A stretch of DNA of 35,419 bases from the NCBI GenBank assembly GCA_022563535.1, contig JADFNE010000044.1, forward strand, positions 1 to 35,419. The letters are read 5' to 3'. Below the pieces are notes generated by a model, which was not told where the DNA came from, did not search any database, and saw only the letters and a program-made list of their open reading frames with translations. Below, one piece after another: positions 8,789-17,587 of this stretch. Numbering within the stretch: position 1 is the stretch's first letter; each line of letters begins with the position of its first letter. The translations under genes were made by a program, and so were the position numbers. The stretch comes from Myxococcales bacterium (GTDB taxonomy: Bacteria > Myxococcota_A > UBA9160 > UBA4427).

Positions 8789-9301
8789 CTAACGCCGAGT
8801 GACGGCGCCGCGAATTCGCTCGACCGCCTCGTCGTGGCTGAAATTGCCGCATTCGACGCGAACGTCAGCCCAGCGCTCATAGAGGGGACAGCGCTCTGCG
8901 TAGAGGCTCTCGAGATCCTGCCCCGGGCCGTAAACAACACCTCGGGCATCCAGATCCCCCAATCGCTCTTCGAGAACCGGGAGTGGCACGTCCAGATAGA
9001 CGATCTGGGAAATTTGTTTCAAGTGCTCCATGGCCCTCTCGCAGTACACGACGCTTCCGCCGGTTGCAATCACGTAGTTGGAGCATTTGAGAGACAGCAC
9101 GCAGCGCTCTTCGATGTGGCGGAATTCCTCGGTGCCCCGCGTCTCGATGATTTCCGGCAGCGAGAGCCCCTCCGACTCCTGAATCAGGAGATCGACGTCC
9201 AGGAAGCCGTGCGTTCCGCGCTTTGCCAGCAGAACGCCCAGGGTGCTCTTGCCGGCGCCGGGCATGCCGATCAGCGCGATGTTGTTTACCAGCGAGATCA
9301 T
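8789..9301 (-). CDS. aroK: shikimate kinase
   Basis: A 170-residue P-loop kinase that would phosphorylate shikimate at the 3-hydroxyl in aromatic amino acid synthesis. Walker A is GMPGAGKST at residues 12-20. The shikimate-binding acidic pair is at Asp35/Asp37 (FLDVDLLI). Arg55 and Arg61 follow in ETRGTEEFRHIEE. The substrate-binding GG motif is at 81-82 (ATGGS, where many family members have GGG). A lid arginine sits near 120 (DARGVV), and Arg137 in YAERCPLYER corresponds to the family's ATP/shikimate-contacting arginine. Length is normal. It lies 59 bp downstream of the duplicated membrane protein on the same strand and is probably cotranscribed with it; no other aro gene is nearby. ATG at 9301 has no good ribosome site, so coupling or a different start is possible. 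Confidence 0.87.
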   Translation of the reverse strand: MISLVNNIALIGMPGAGKSTLGVLLAKRGTHGFLDVDLLIQESEGLSLPEIIETRGTEEFRHIEERCVLSLKCSNYVIATGGSVVYCERAMEHLKQISQIVYLDVPLPVLEERLGDLDARGVVYGPGQDLESLYAERCPLYERWADVRVECGNFSHDEAVERIRGAVTRR

Positions 9302-9360
9302 GAGGAAATCATAGCGACAATCACTCCCAGGAGACGCGGCGACAGGGTCAGTCGCGGTCG

Positions 9361-10215
9361 TCAGGTCTGCGTCGGCTGGCCGGCACCCTGCATGACGGAT
9401 TCCGCTTCTGATTTGTCAGACGAAGGTTTGCCCGCGAAGTTGAAGACGTTGAGATCGATGATGACGAAGGCCACGATCCACAGATAGGCGTCCCAGGAAT
9501 CGATGAAGGCACCGTAGAAAGACCAGAGAATCGCATCGCAGAGCAGCGTCGAATAAAGCACACCCTTCGAGGCCTTGATGACGATCAGCGACGTTCGGCC
9601 GAGGGTTCCCCTTTCCTGAAGAATGACTTCGATTTCGAACAGCAAGACTACGAGTAGCCAGGCGGCCGCGTTGGCGACGTCGATCCAGGAAAGATTGATC
9701 GAGGCGGCCAGGGGTTCGGCGGCGGAGACGGCCTTGTCGGACGAATGTTGAAATACCTCTCCTTCGGAAATAGTGACGCAGTTGGTCTCGTTGAGCGGGA
9801 GATAGCGCGCCTCCATACTTACGTAGGCAAAATCTTGATCCACCAGTTCACAGACAGTTTCCGAGGGGATGGGGTGGAAATCTTGGAAACTCGTAAGCGC
9901 CATGATGTATCCATAGAAGGCGTAAACGAGGATCGGGTAGCAGAGGGCGACGCCGCCTTTGAACAACCACTTCAGCTTGCCTTCTGTCTGATTTTTACTC
10001 AGGAAGTCGGTTTCGAACTCGAAAAGCACGATCAGGACCATCCAGGCGACGTAGTCGATCGTGACCGCGAAGGTCTCTAAAATATCGCCCAGAGTCGCGT
10101 CGGCTCCGAGGTAGCGGTACGCGTCGAGGTCTTCACCCAGGTAGTAGAATAGATTGAAGGTGAACAGCCCGAAGAGGACGTACTTGAATATTCGAAACAA
10201 CGTGTAACCGGACAT
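9361..10215 (-). CDS. hypothetical membrane protein with internal duplication
   Basis: I do not recognise the family. The 284-residue protein has about six to seven hydrophobic segments and no cleavable signal. It contains two similar halves. Around residues 55-103 there is YVAWMVLIVLFEFE followed later by YAFYGYI. Around 183-235 there is AAAWLLVVLLFEIE followed later by WSFYGAF. In both, Trp and the Glu of LFE are exactly 8 residues apart, and FYG follows 34 or 39 residues after that Glu. Paired acidic residues inside membrane segments (LFEFE, LFEIE) are notable and could bind ions or protons. The loop between halves (about 105-175) holds Cys122 and Cys146, perhaps a disulfide. The C-terminal tail is hydrophilic. 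It is upstream of aroK on the same strand, and four tandem 10-bp repeats lie just before its start. Confidence 0.75.
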   Translation of the reverse strand: MSGYTLFRIFKYVLFGLFTFNLFYYLGEDLDAYRYLGADATLGDILETFAVTIDYVAWMVLIVLFEFETDFLSKNQTEGKLKWLFKGGVALCYPILVYAFYGYIMALTSFQDFHPIPSETVCELVDQDFAYVSMEARYLPLNETNCVTISEGEVFQHSSDKAVSAAEPLAASINLSWIDVANAAAWLLVVLLFEIEVILQERGTLGRTSLIVIKASKGVLYSTLLCDAILWSFYGAFIDSWDAYLWIVAFVIIDLNVFNFAGKPSSDKSEAESVMQGAGQPTQT

Positions 10216-10230
10216 CAGCGCCTTTGGATT

Positions 10231-10270
10231 GCTTTAGCTTGCTTTAGCTTGCTTTAGCTTGCTTTAGCTT
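10231..10270. repeat. four exact tandem copies of GCTTTAGCTT
   Basis: Four perfect head-to-tail copies of a 10-bp unit occupy 10231-10270. On the minus strand (AAGCTAAAGC units) they sit about 16-55 bases upstream of the membrane protein's ATG, in its leader or promoter. Ten base pairs is close to one helical turn, so protein sites would align on one face; slippage could also change the copy number. No spacers exist, so this is not a CRISPR array. Confidence 0.9.
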
Positions 10271-10547
10271 GTTTGATCTCGGTCGAGATCTAAATTTTGA
10301 CGATCAGCTTGCCTCAGCGCGAATTTCCCGGGCGCCGGCCGTCACGATAGCGCGAATGGGCCGAACCGCAGCGAAGATCCGTAATTACGATCGAGCGCGC
10401 TCTGACTTGCAGGCAATTTTCTCCGATTCGGACGAACGGATCGGATGCAACTTGCATCTCGACTGCTAGTGCACAAGCCAGCTCGACGGGCGCGCCTATC
10501 AGAACTCATCCAGAGGGAGTTGGGGAAGAGATGGCGGCTGTCTGAGT
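10271..10547. other. intergenic region without a recognisable gene
   Basis: With the tandem repeats, this is a 332-bp gap upstream of the duplicated membrane protein and downstream of the hybrid kinase. I see no convincing open frame, RNA gene or strong terminator hairpin in it. A promoter for the leftward membrane-protein/aroK pair should lie here but no clear -35/-10 pair is visible. Confidence 0.5.
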
Positions 10548-12230
10548 CTACTCAGTTTCGAGAATGCGCCGCACGTGTTCGAGTAGCGTCATCGGCTCGA
10601 AGGGTTTGTGGAGAAACGCATCGAGCCCTTTGTCGATGAAGTACTGCGCGGCGCGCTCCTCCGAATAACCGCTGACGAGGATGATGTGTGCGTCGGGTCG
10701 AATCCGGCGAATCTGGTCGAAGGCCCCTTCGCCGCCGATGTTGGGCATCGTGCGATCGAGAACCACGATCCGAATATCATCCGGCTGACGTCTGAACACC
10801 TCCACGGCCTCACGTCCGTCGTGGCAGCACAACACCGTCATGCCGGCGCGCTCGAGGGTATCTTTCATCAAGTCGCGCACACCGGCATCGTCGTCCGCCA
10901 CCAGCACGATTCCGTGGCCCCGCCAGTCTTCGGTCGGATAATTCTCCAGCACTCCCGGAAGCTCGCGATTTCCGGCACTCGGAAGCAGAACGCGAAAACG
11001 CGTGCCGCGATTCAGCACGCTATCAAGCTCGATTGCGCCACCGTGGCTGCGCACAATGCCGAGAACCGCGGCGAGACCGAGCCCACGTCCAGTGAATTTC
11101 GTCGTGAAAAACGGATCAAAAATTTTCGACTGGAGCCGTTCGTCCATTCCACATCCATCGTCGATGACCTCGAGATAGACGTAGCTGCCCGGAAGCAGCG
11201 TATCGGACCCGACGATAAACTTGCTTTCGACGTTGTCGACGTCGACCAGTCCGGTGCGAAGCACGATCGGTCCGGCGCCTTCCTGGATGGCCTCGGTGGC
11301 ATTGATGATGAGATTCATCACGACCTGCGAGAGCTGGGAGGCATCCGCCTGCACGGTGGGAAGACCGTCCGCCAGATCGAAGACGAGTTCGGCCTTTCCC
11401 GAGACCGCTCCCTCCAGCAACTGTGCAGTCTCTTCCACAAATTTTGAGATGTCGAGAAACTCGGTCACCGCCTGGCCCTGGCCCGAGTAGGTGAGCATCT
11501 GATTGGTGAGCGCCGCCGCGCGATGGGCCGCCTTCTGGATGCGCTGAAGCCGGGAGCGCAAGGGTGAATCTTCCGACAAGTCGAACAGACCCAGGCTCGC
11601 CTCACCGAGAATCGGCGTCAGCAAATTATTGAAGTCGTGCGCGATCCCGCCCGCCAGCACCCCCAGGCTCTCCAGGCGTTGGGCCTCCTTCATCTGCTCA
11701 GCCATTCTTTGTCTGGCCTCTTCCGCCTCCACCTGCTCGGAGATGTCTTGATTGACTTCCAATATGCAGATTTGACCGCTGGCGCTCAAATAGGACGTGC
11801 CGATCACTTTTACCCAGGCCCATCTCCCATCCTTGCACTGAGCACGAAACAGATCGTAGTGAACCGTGTCACCCACCTGTTTGATGCTTTGGAGTTGATC
11901 CACATAGCGATCGCGATCATCGGGGTGGATGAGATTGAAGTAGTCCTGAATCTGCGTGCCGAGCAACTCTTTGGGCTTGAAGCCGAACACGGTTTCCATC
12001 GCCGAATTCGCAAATATCATCGTCCCCGTATCGTCGGTGACGGTGATGGCATCCCGACTGATCTCGGTGACGATGCGATAGCGCTCTTCGCTCTCGAGAA
12101 GCGCCAAGGTGTCGGGCTCGCTGTCTCGCTTTGCGGCGACGGCGCGCATGGCTTCGAGTTCGGCGATGAGTTCCGCCTTGGTTTTCTGATCGTCGCGACG
12201 CAAGCTGCCTTCCTCTTTTTCCGGACTCAA
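10548..12230 (-). CDS. PAS-histidine kinase-receiver hybrid sensor
   Basis: A 560-residue protein with no transmembrane helix, so probably cytoplasmic. In order: a coiled-coil start (residues 1-40), a PAS domain (about 45-170, with YRIVTEISRDAITVTDDTG and a PAC-like end DISEQ), a HisKA-type dimerisation region with the phospho-acceptor His198 in GGIAHDFNN, an ATPase domain (N310 in LIINATEAI; IDDGCGM; FFTTKFTGRGLGLAAVLGI), and a C-terminal receiver (about 440-560) with phospho-acceptor Asp492 in VVLDRTMP and Lys542 in LHKPFEP. This NtrB-like kinase architecture with a terminal receiver is common in deltaproteobacteria. All catalytic residues look intact. The start is a TTG; an in-frame stop lies close upstream, and the next Met is residue 28. 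No partner regulator is adjacent. Confidence 0.88.
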   Translation of the reverse strand: MSPEKEEGSLRRDDQKTKAELIAELEAMRAVAAKRDSEPDTLALLESEERYRIVTEISRDAITVTDDTGTMIFANSAMETVFGFKPKELLGTQIQDYFNLIHPDDRDRYVDQLQSIKQVGDTVHYDLFRAQCKDGRWAWVKVIGTSYLSASGQICILEVNQDISEQVEAEEARQRMAEQMKEAQRLESLGVLAGGIAHDFNNLLTPILGEASLGLFDLSEDSPLRSRLQRIQKAAHRAAALTNQMLTYSGQGQAVTEFLDISKFVEETAQLLEGAVSGKAELVFDLADGLPTVQADASQLSQVVMNLIINATEAIQEGAGPIVLRTGLVDVDNVESKFIVGSDTLLPGSYVYLEVIDDGCGMDERLQSKIFDPFFTTKFTGRGLGLAAVLGIVRSHGGAIELDSVLNRGTRFRVLLPSAGNRELPGVLENYPTEDWRGHGIVLVADDDAGVRDLMKDTLERAGMTVLCCHDGREAVEVFRRQPDDIRIVVLDRTMPNIGGEGAFDQIRRIRPDAHIILVSGYSEERAAQYFIDKGLDAFLHKPFEPMTLLEHVRRILETE

Positions 12231-12265
12231 TGGGAACTCGACATACTAGAGTAGAAAGAGAAGAG

Positions 12266-12289
12266 CCTGACTGCATCCATCAGGTCAGG
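12266..12289. promoter_or_regulatory. imperfect inverted repeat upstream of the hybrid kinase
   Basis: CCTGACTG at 12266-12273 pairs with CAGGTCAGG at 12281-12289, leaving one bulged base. It lies 36-59 bp upstream of the TTG start of the leftward kinase. It could be an operator or an RNA hairpin in the leader. A second G-run/C-run hairpin (GGGGG ... CCCCC, 12325-12341) lies further upstream. Neither is a known motif. Confidence 0.3.
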
Positions 12290-12461
12290 TATCGGGGTGG
12301 GGGATGAAAAATAAGGAACCCGAAGGGGGGCTACTTCCCCCACTATTGATCGGAACAACTCAATCGGATCAAGTACGGGAAGTTTTGGCCGCGAATCTGC
12401 GATCGATCGTTAAGTAGCGACAAGTCAAACGGCTCGAAATTGCAGCCAATTTGTCCCGCTC

Positions 12462-12505
12462 AGAAAAGGTCCGTCGGGCCATTCCTCGCGCGGTGCGATC
12501 GCGCG
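12462..12505 (-). terminator. candidate terminator downstream of the serine dehydratase gene
   Basis: Read on the minus strand after the dehydratase stop, a CGCGCG stem (12487-12492 with 12500-12505, 7-base loop) is followed by a second small hairpin with one mismatch (12468-12480) and then TTTTCT. Stem plus T-run in the right orientation suggests an intrinsic terminator for the leftward gene. Confidence 0.4.
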
Positions 12506-12517
12506 CTCACGACGCTG

Positions 12518-13894
12518 TCAGCATTCGATGACATTGACGGCCAGACCGCCGCGCGAGGTTTCCTTGTACTTGGTTTTCATGTCGCGGCCCGTGTCGCGCA
12601 TGGTTTTGATTACCTTGTCCAGCGAGACAAAATGCGAACCGTCGCCGCGCATTGCCAACCGCGAAGCGTTGATCGCTTTCACCGCGCCCATTGCGTTGCG
12701 CTCGATGCATGGAACCTGCACAAGCCCGCCGACGGGATCGCAGGTCAACCCGAGATTGTGTTCCATCCCGATCTCGGCGGCGTTTTCGACCTGAGCCGGG
12801 GTACCTCCGAGTACGCTGGTAAGGGCCCCCGCTGCCATCGAACAGGCCGACCCGACCTCGCCCTGACAGCCGACTTCAGCGCCGCTGATCGAGGCGTTTT
12901 CCTTGTACAAAATGCCGATCGCCCCGGCGGTCAGCAAAAATTGGATAATGCCATCGTCGTCCGCACCGTTGCAGAATTTCAAATAGTACTGGAGCACCGC
13001 TGGAATGATGCCGGCGGCGCCGTTGGTCGGGGCGGTCACCACTCGTCCGCCCGACGCGTTCTCTTCGTTGACGGCCAGCGCATACAAGTTGACCCAGTCC
13101 ATCGCTCCCAGAGACTGTCCATCGCTGATCACTTCACAGCGTAGTTGCCTGTACAAACCCGCCGCGCGGCGTTTGACTTTCATACCGCCGGGCAAAATAC
13201 CCTCGCGCTGACAACCGCGTTCGATACACGCTGTCATCACAGACCAGATCCGCAACAGGCCTTCACGGACTTCTTTCTCACTGCGCCACGTCTTTTCGTT
13301 TTCCATCATCAGGGTGCCGACGGAAAAACCGTTATCGCGGCATTGCTCGAGCATTTTGTCGCCGGTAGTAAATGGATACGGGAGAGCGGTGTCGTCTTCC
13401 TGGATGCGATCCACGCCGATTGCGTCTTCGTTGACCACGAATCCGCCGCCGACTGAGTAGTAGAGCTTGCTGCGAAGCTCCTCGCCACTGGCATCACATG
13501 CGGCAAATCGCATCGCATTGCTGTGATGCGGCAGCGATTTGCGTCGATGCATGGTCAAATGATCTCGCTCGACGAAATCGATTTCGTGTTCGCCCAGGAC
13601 GTTGATTTTGCCCTGTTCACGAATTCGCGCGAGTCGCGCATCGACTAGATCGGTATCGGTCTCTTCCGGCGTCTCGCCTTCGAGGCCGAGCAGGATGGCT
13701 TTGTCGCTGCCGTGACCTTTGCCGGTCGCCCCAAGTGAGCCAAAAAGTTCGACGCGGATGGTGGCGGTCTTCTCCAGCAGACCGTCGTCACGCAAACCAC
13801 TGGCAAAGGTCAGCGCGGCGCGCATGGGTCCAACCGTGTGCGAACTCGACGGGCCAATCCCGATGCTGAAGAGATCAAATACGCTTATTGTCAT
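12518..13894 (-). CDS. sdaA: L-serine ammonia-lyase, iron-sulfur, single chain
   Basis: A 458-residue type 2 L-serine dehydratase converting L-serine to pyruvate and ammonia with a [4Fe-4S] cluster instead of PLP. The N-terminal beta domain begins with [20 protein letters not shown], the family signature. The catalytic alpha domain holds SHT-type and [13 protein letters not shown] motifs and the cluster cysteines Cys343 (VGCQGE), Cys385 (LTCDPVGG) and Cys396 (VPCIERN). The very last residue is Cys458 (NVIEC). In the Legionella pneumophila enzyme, also 458 residues as I recall, the C-terminal Cys is the fourth cluster ligand and acts as an internal plug of the active site; numbering here is identical. 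The ATG has an AGGTGG/GGAAGG ribosome site. It is divergent from oadGAB, another pyruvate-producing system. Confidence 0.95.
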   Translation of the reverse strand: MTISVFDLFSIGIGPSSSHTVGPMRAALTFASGLRDDGLLEKTATIRVELFGSLGATGKGHGSDKAILLGLEGETPEETDTDLVDARLARIREQGKINVLGEHEIDFVERDHLTMHRRKSLPHHSNAMRFAACDASGEELRSKLYYSVGGGFVVNEDAIGVDRIQEDDTALPYPFTTGDKMLEQCRDNGFSVGTLMMENEKTWRSEKEVREGLLRIWSVMTACIERGCQREGILPGGMKVKRRAAGLYRQLRCEVISDGQSLGAMDWVNLYALAVNEENASGGRVVTAPTNGAAGIIPAVLQYYLKFCNGADDDGIIQFLLTAGAIGILYKENASISGAEVGCQGEVGSACSMAAGALTSVLGGTPAQVENAAEIGMEHNLGLTCDPVGGLVQVPCIERNAMGAVKAINASRLAMRGDGSHFVSLDKVIKTMRDTGRDMKTKYKETSRGGLAVNVIEC

Positions 13895-14355
13895 GACACA
13901 CCACCTGTCCTTCCAATCACACTATTCACTCTATAACGCTGCGAAGCCACGCCCTTGCGGTCCTCTGCGCGCCCCGTCACTCATCCTACGCCATGCTTGG
14001 AGAGAACATCAGTCCGTGCGGCGAACGAGGCGGGAGAGTACAGCAAGATCGTCGGCAACTGACAGGCAAAGGTACTTAACAGCCGGGGCGGCTTAACACT
14101 TGGGGGCACGGGTCGGTCGAGGGACGTACCTCGAGCGGGATCTCCGCTTCCGGTCCCGGGGACGCCCTGCGGGCAATTTTCTGGGGATCGACAGCCGGAT
14201 TTTTGAAACGAGTCAAAATTCCGTATGTTCTGAAGCCGCCCGATCCCGGCCCCCACATGCCGGGGCTGATCGCCGGGGCGTGCACCCCGGGCCGCGAGCA
14301 GGAGCGGCCGGAAAATCAAATCGACCTGGACCTCGCGGGCGAAAGGAATGAGCGC
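13895..14355. other. divergent intergenic region between sdaA and oadG
   Basis: A 461-bp gap carrying the promoters of two diverging transcription units. The frame of oadG stays open upstream to about 14090 and is GC3-rich, but it lacks a credible start with a ribosome site and its composition (Pro/Gly/Arg-rich) is not protein-like for this family. I see no RNA gene. A possible promoter core is TTGAAA near 14203 with TATGTT 15 bp further on, which is a suboptimal spacing. Confidence 0.45.
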
Positions 14356-14586
14356 ATGATGCTGGAAGGATTGCGGCTGATGGCCGTAGGCATGTTTACG
14401 GTTTTTGCGTTCCTGACCCTCCTCGTTGGGCTGATGCATCTGTCGGCGGTCTTCTTCGAGGCGAACGCCCATCGATTCGCCGAGGACGAGCCGGTGAGCG
14501 CCACCTCGACGCGAGCGAATCACGACGATGAAATCGCCCTTGCGATCGCGCTCGCCGAGGCAATGCGACAGGGGCGAATCGTTTAG
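14356..14586 (+). CDS. oadG: OadG-family gamma subunit of a Na+-translocating decarboxylase
   Basis: A 76-residue small membrane protein: a short N-terminus, one hydrophobic helix (LRLMAVGMFTVFAFLTLLVGL) and a hydrophilic C-terminal part rich in His, Glu and Asp. This is the size and plan of OadG, which holds the decarboxylase complex together and binds a divalent metal through its cytoplasmic tail. Identity rests on plan plus position: it is immediately upstream of oadA and oadB, in the canonical oadGAB order. Two adjacent in-frame ATGs (14356 and 14359) follow GAAAGGAA; I use the first. The stop is one base before the oadA ATG. The open frame extends upstream but that part looks non-coding. 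Confidence 0.8.
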   Translation: MMLEGLRLMAVGMFTVFAFLTLLVGLMHLSAVFFEANAHRFAEDEPVSATSTRANHDDEIALAIALAEAMRQGRIV

Positions 14587-14587
14587 G

Positions 14588-16420
14588 ATGGCCAAGAGAC
14601 TCGTCAATGTAATGAACACTTCGTTTCGCGACGGCTTCCAATCCGTTTACGGAGCGCGCGTCAAGACCGCAGACTTCCTGCCGGCGGTCGAAGCTTCCAT
14701 CGAAGCGGGTTTTACGCATTTCGAAGCGGGCGGCGGTGCTCGCTACCAGTCGCTCTATCTGTACTGCCAGGAAGACGCCTTCGACATGATGGACGCCTTC
14801 CGCGCGACAACCGGGGCGAGTGCGAACCTGCAAACTCTCTCGCGCGGCGTGAACGTGGTCGGTCTCGACTCGCAAAGTTCCGACGTCATCGATCTGCATG
14901 CCAAGCTGTTCAAGAAGCACGGCATGACCACGATCCGCAACTTTGATGCACTGAACGACGTTCGGAATCTCCTGTACTCGGGCCGTTGCATCAGCGAAGC
15001 GGGCCTCAAGCACGAAGTCGTAATCACCCTGATGGAACTCCCGCCGGACTGCTCGGGCGCCCACACGCCCGAGTTCTACATGGAGACCCTCGAGAACATC
15101 CTCGACGAAGGCGTGCCCTTCGATTCGATCTGCTTCAAAGACGCGTCGGGAACCGCGGTTCCGTCGAAGGTCTACGAGACGATCAAGCTGGCGCGAAAGC
15201 GACTCGGCAACGACGTCCACATCCGGCTCCACACCCACGAAACCGCGGGCGTCTCCGTCGCCGCCTACAAAGCAGCACTCGACGCCGGCGCAGATGGGAT
15301 CGATCTCGCAATGGCCCCGGTTTCGGGAGGCACGAGCCAGCCCGACTTCATCGTGATGTGGCATGCGCTGCGCGGGTCCGACTACGTGCTCGGCAACGAC
15401 ACGGACGAGATCGACGTCGAAAAAGTCGTCGATGCGGAAGCCTGCTTCAAGGAATGCATGAAGGATTACTTCGTGCCCCCGGAAGCGACTGCCGTTGAAC
15501 CCCTGATTCCCTTCTCACCGATGCCAGGCGGCGCGCTCACCGCCAACACCCAGATGATGCGCGACGCCGGAACTCTCGATCAGTTCCCCGCCGTGATCCA
15601 GGCCATGAGTGAGGTCGTTCGCAAGGGTGGCTTCGGTTCCTCGGTGACCCCGGTCAGCCAATTCTACTTCCAGCAGGCCTACAACAACGTCGTACTGGGT
15701 CCCTGGAAGCGGATCGCGGATGGCTACGGGAAGATGGTGCTCGGCTACTTCGGCAAGACGCCGGTTCCCGCGGATGACGACATCGTCAAGCTCGCAGCCG
15801 AACAACTCGGCCTCGAGCCGACCACGCGCAACCCTCGCGACATCAACGACGAAGATCCCAACAAGGGCATCGACGTCGCCAAGAAGCTTCTATCCGAGAA
15901 GAACATCGAGATCACGGACGAGTCGATCTTCATCGCCTGCTCGCTCAAGGCCAAGGGAATCGCCTTCCTCGAAGGCAATCGCCCGGACGGCGTGCGCAAG
16001 ATCGACACGAGCAGCGGCGCGGGCCGTGCCAGCGGTAAGGGCGGTGCGAACGCCTACACGGTCGAAATCAACAGCCGGAAATACGAAGTCTCGTTCGAAG
16101 GCAGCTCGGGTTCTGGCAAGGCCACCGTCAACGGGAAGAGCGCCGACTACTCGATCTCCGAATCAACCCGGGGACGCGAAGGCGCTTCGGCCGCGACTGG
16201 CGCCGGCGAACTCGTCGCTGCAGAGCTGGTCGCACAGGTTCTGCGGCTGGTGGCGTCGGTGGGCGACCAAGTCGCCGAGGGCGATGTGCTGCTCGTGCTC
16301 GAAGCCCTCAAGATGGAAATCGAGGTACGGGCGCCCTGCGCCGGAACCGTTACCGCCATCCTCGTCTCGGGTGACCAGAACGTGGCGGTCGGTGACGCGC
16401 TGGTGGAGATCGCCCCTTGA
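14588..16420 (+). CDS. oadA: biotin-dependent decarboxylase alpha subunit (OadA/PycB-like)
   Basis: A 610-residue protein. The N-terminal carboxyltransferase TIM barrel (about 1-290) has the metal Asp15 in TSFRDGFQS, the lysine region ICFKDASGT and the metal-binding HTH in [10 protein letters not shown]. The conserved PYC/OADA domain follows ([19 protein letters not shown], then [17 protein letters not shown]). A Gly/Ser-rich linker leads to a biotinyl domain with biotin lysine Lys575 in EALKMEIEV, 35 residues from the end as usual. It would transfer carboxyl from oxaloacetate (or a similar acid) to biotin for decarboxylation by OadB. The N-terminus differs from classical OadA: RDGFQS instead of RDAHQS, and GGGARYQS. 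This resembles, from memory, the PycB-type subunit of Campylobacterota. An open frame starting at 14528 would extend it, but ATG 14588 begins at the conserved region. Overlaps oadB by 4 bases. Confidence 0.87.
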   Translation: MAKRLVNVMNTSFRDGFQSVYGARVKTADFLPAVEASIEAGFTHFEAGGGARYQSLYLYCQEDAFDMMDAFRATTGASANLQTLSRGVNVVGLDSQSSDVIDLHAKLFKKHGMTTIRNFDALNDVRNLLYSGRCISEAGLKHEVVITLMELPPDCSGAHTPEFYMETLENILDEGVPFDSICFKDASGTAVPSKVYETIKLARKRLGNDVHIRLHTHETAGVSVAAYKAALDAGADGIDLAMAPVSGGTSQPDFIVMWHALRGSDYVLGNDTDEIDVEKVVDAEACFKECMKDYFVPPEATAVEPLIPFSPMPGGALTANTQMMRDAGTLDQFPAVIQAMSEVVRKGGFGSSVTPVSQFYFQQAYNNVVLGPWKRIADGYGKMVLGYFGKTPVPADDDIVKLAAEQLGLEPTTRNPRDINDEDPNKGIDVAKKLLSEKNIEITDESIFIACSLKAKGIAFLEGNRPDGVRKIDTSSGAGRASGKGGANAYTVEINSRKYEVSFEGSSGSGKATVNGKSADYSISESTRGREGASAATGAGELVAAELVAQVLRLVASVGDQVAEGDVLLVLEALKMEIEVRAPCAGTVTAILVSGDQNVAVGDALVEIAP

Positions 16421-17553
16421 CCGAGCTCACCGAGCTCTGGCAAGCGACAGGGATCGCAAACTTCACCTCGCTTGGACAAGTTGCGATGTTCCCGGTCTGT
16501 CTGCTGCTCCTCTATCTGGGGATCAGCCGCAAATTCGAACCGTTGCTGCTCGTGCCGATCGGGTTTGGAGGACTGCTCGCGAACATCCCCGTCGCGGGAA
16601 TTGCGGATCCGACCGGATTCCTCGGGATCATCTACCACGCGGGCGTCAGCAACGGGCTCTTTCCCCTGCTAATTTTCATGGGCGTCGGCGCGATGACGGA
16701 CTTCGGTCCGCTGCTCGCCCACCCGAAGACGGCGCTGCTCGGCGCCGCGGCGCAGTTCGGGATCTTCACGACGATCATCGGCGCTCTCGCGCTCTCCAAC
16801 ACCTTCGACTTCATCGATTTCGACATGGCCGACGCGGCGGCGATCGGCATCATCGGCGGCGCCGACGGCCCAACGGCGATCTTTCTCGCCAGTCGCCTGG
16901 CACCCGATCTGTTGGGTGCGATCGCGGTTGCTGCCTATTCGTACATGGCGCTCGTGCCGATCATCCAACCGCCGATCATGCGACTCCTCACGACCGAGGC
17001 TGAACGCCAGATCAAGATGGAGCAGCTGCGCCCGGTGAAAAAGATCGAGCGAATCATGTTCCCGATCACCGTCCTGATCACCTGCGCTCTGCTGGTCCCC
17101 GATGCGACGCCGCTGGTCGGCGCGCTGATGTTCGGCAATTTGTTGAGTGAGTCGGGCGTCGTTGATCGCCTGGCGGGGGCAGCCAGGAACGAACTGATCA
17201 ACATTGTCACGATCCTGCTCGGCCTCGCGGTGGGCAGCAAGCTCGCCGCCGACCAGTTCCTGAACCCCGAGACCCTCGGCATCCTCTGCCTCGGCCTGAT
17301 CGCCTTTGCGATCGGCACCGCCTCGGGTGTGCTCCTCGCCAAGTTGATGAACCTGGTGAGCAAGACCCCGATCAATCCGCTGATTGGAGCCGCCGGCGTC
17401 AGTGCAGTGCCGATGTCCGCGCGCGTGGTCCACAAGGTCGGACTCGAGAGCAACCCGCAAAACTTTCTGCTCATGCACGCGATGGGGCCAAACGTGGCAG
17501 GCGTACTCGGCTCGGCGGTCGCGGCGGGTGTGCTGTTGGCGCTGACGAAGTAG
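16417..17553 (+). CDS. oadB: Na+-translocating decarboxylase beta subunit
   Basis: A 378-residue polytopic membrane protein that decarboxylates carboxybiotin and pumps sodium ions outwards. The diagnostic motif [13 protein letters not shown] is present with Asp150, and a second signature, [17 protein letters not shown], holds Asn320, Gly324 and Ser329; their spacing equals that of the Klebsiella OadB residues Asn373, Gly377 and Ser382 implicated in Na+ transport. GNLLSESGV is also typical. The start is a TTG overlapping the oadA stop (TTGA), with GGTGGAG about eight bases upstream, so translation is probably coupled. Length is slightly below that of enterobacterial OadB (about 430). Identity of the pump is firm; which carboxylic acid is used depends on OadA. 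Confidence 0.93.
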   Translation: MTELTELWQATGIANFTSLGQVAMFPVCLLLLYLGISRKFEPLLLVPIGFGGLLANIPVAGIADPTGFLGIIYHAGVSNGLFPLLIFMGVGAMTDFGPLLAHPKTALLGAAAQFGIFTTIIGALALSNTFDFIDFDMADAAAIGIIGGADGPTAIFLASRLAPDLLGAIAVAAYSYMALVPIIQPPIMRLLTTEAERQIKMEQLRPVKKIERIMFPITVLITCALLVPDATPLVGALMFGNLLSESGVVDRLAGAARNELINIVTILLGLAVGSKLAADQFLNPETLGILCLGLIAFAIGTASGVLLAKLMNLVSKTPINPLIGAAGVSAVPMSARVVHKVGLESNPQNFLLMHAMGPNVAGVLGSAVAAGVLLALTK

Positions 17554-17557
17554 CGCG

Positions 17558-17584
17558 TCACTGCTGTAACGGTCAATGCAGTGA
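17558..17584. terminator. perfect hairpin between convergent oadB and HDOD genes
   Basis: TCACTGC at 17558-17564 pairs perfectly with GCAGTGA at 17578-17584 around a 13-base loop and fills most of the 34-bp gap between two converging genes. There is no strong T-run on either side. Position favours a bidirectional terminator. Confidence 0.45.
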
Positions 17585-17587
17585 GGG

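Noticed and set aside
10231-10270. CRISPR array
   Set aside because: The repeats are 10 bp and directly abutting, without spacers, and no cas genes are present.
14203-14355. N-terminal extension of OadG from a TTG at 14203
   Set aside because: The extra 51 residues are Pro/Gly-rich, have no ribosome site and are not part of the OadG plan; ATG 14356 has GAAAGGA upstream.
15720-17003. 427-codon open frame across oadA and oadB in another frame
   Set aside because: Arg/Ser/Pro-rich translation without motifs; both genes on this strand are strongly supported in other frames.
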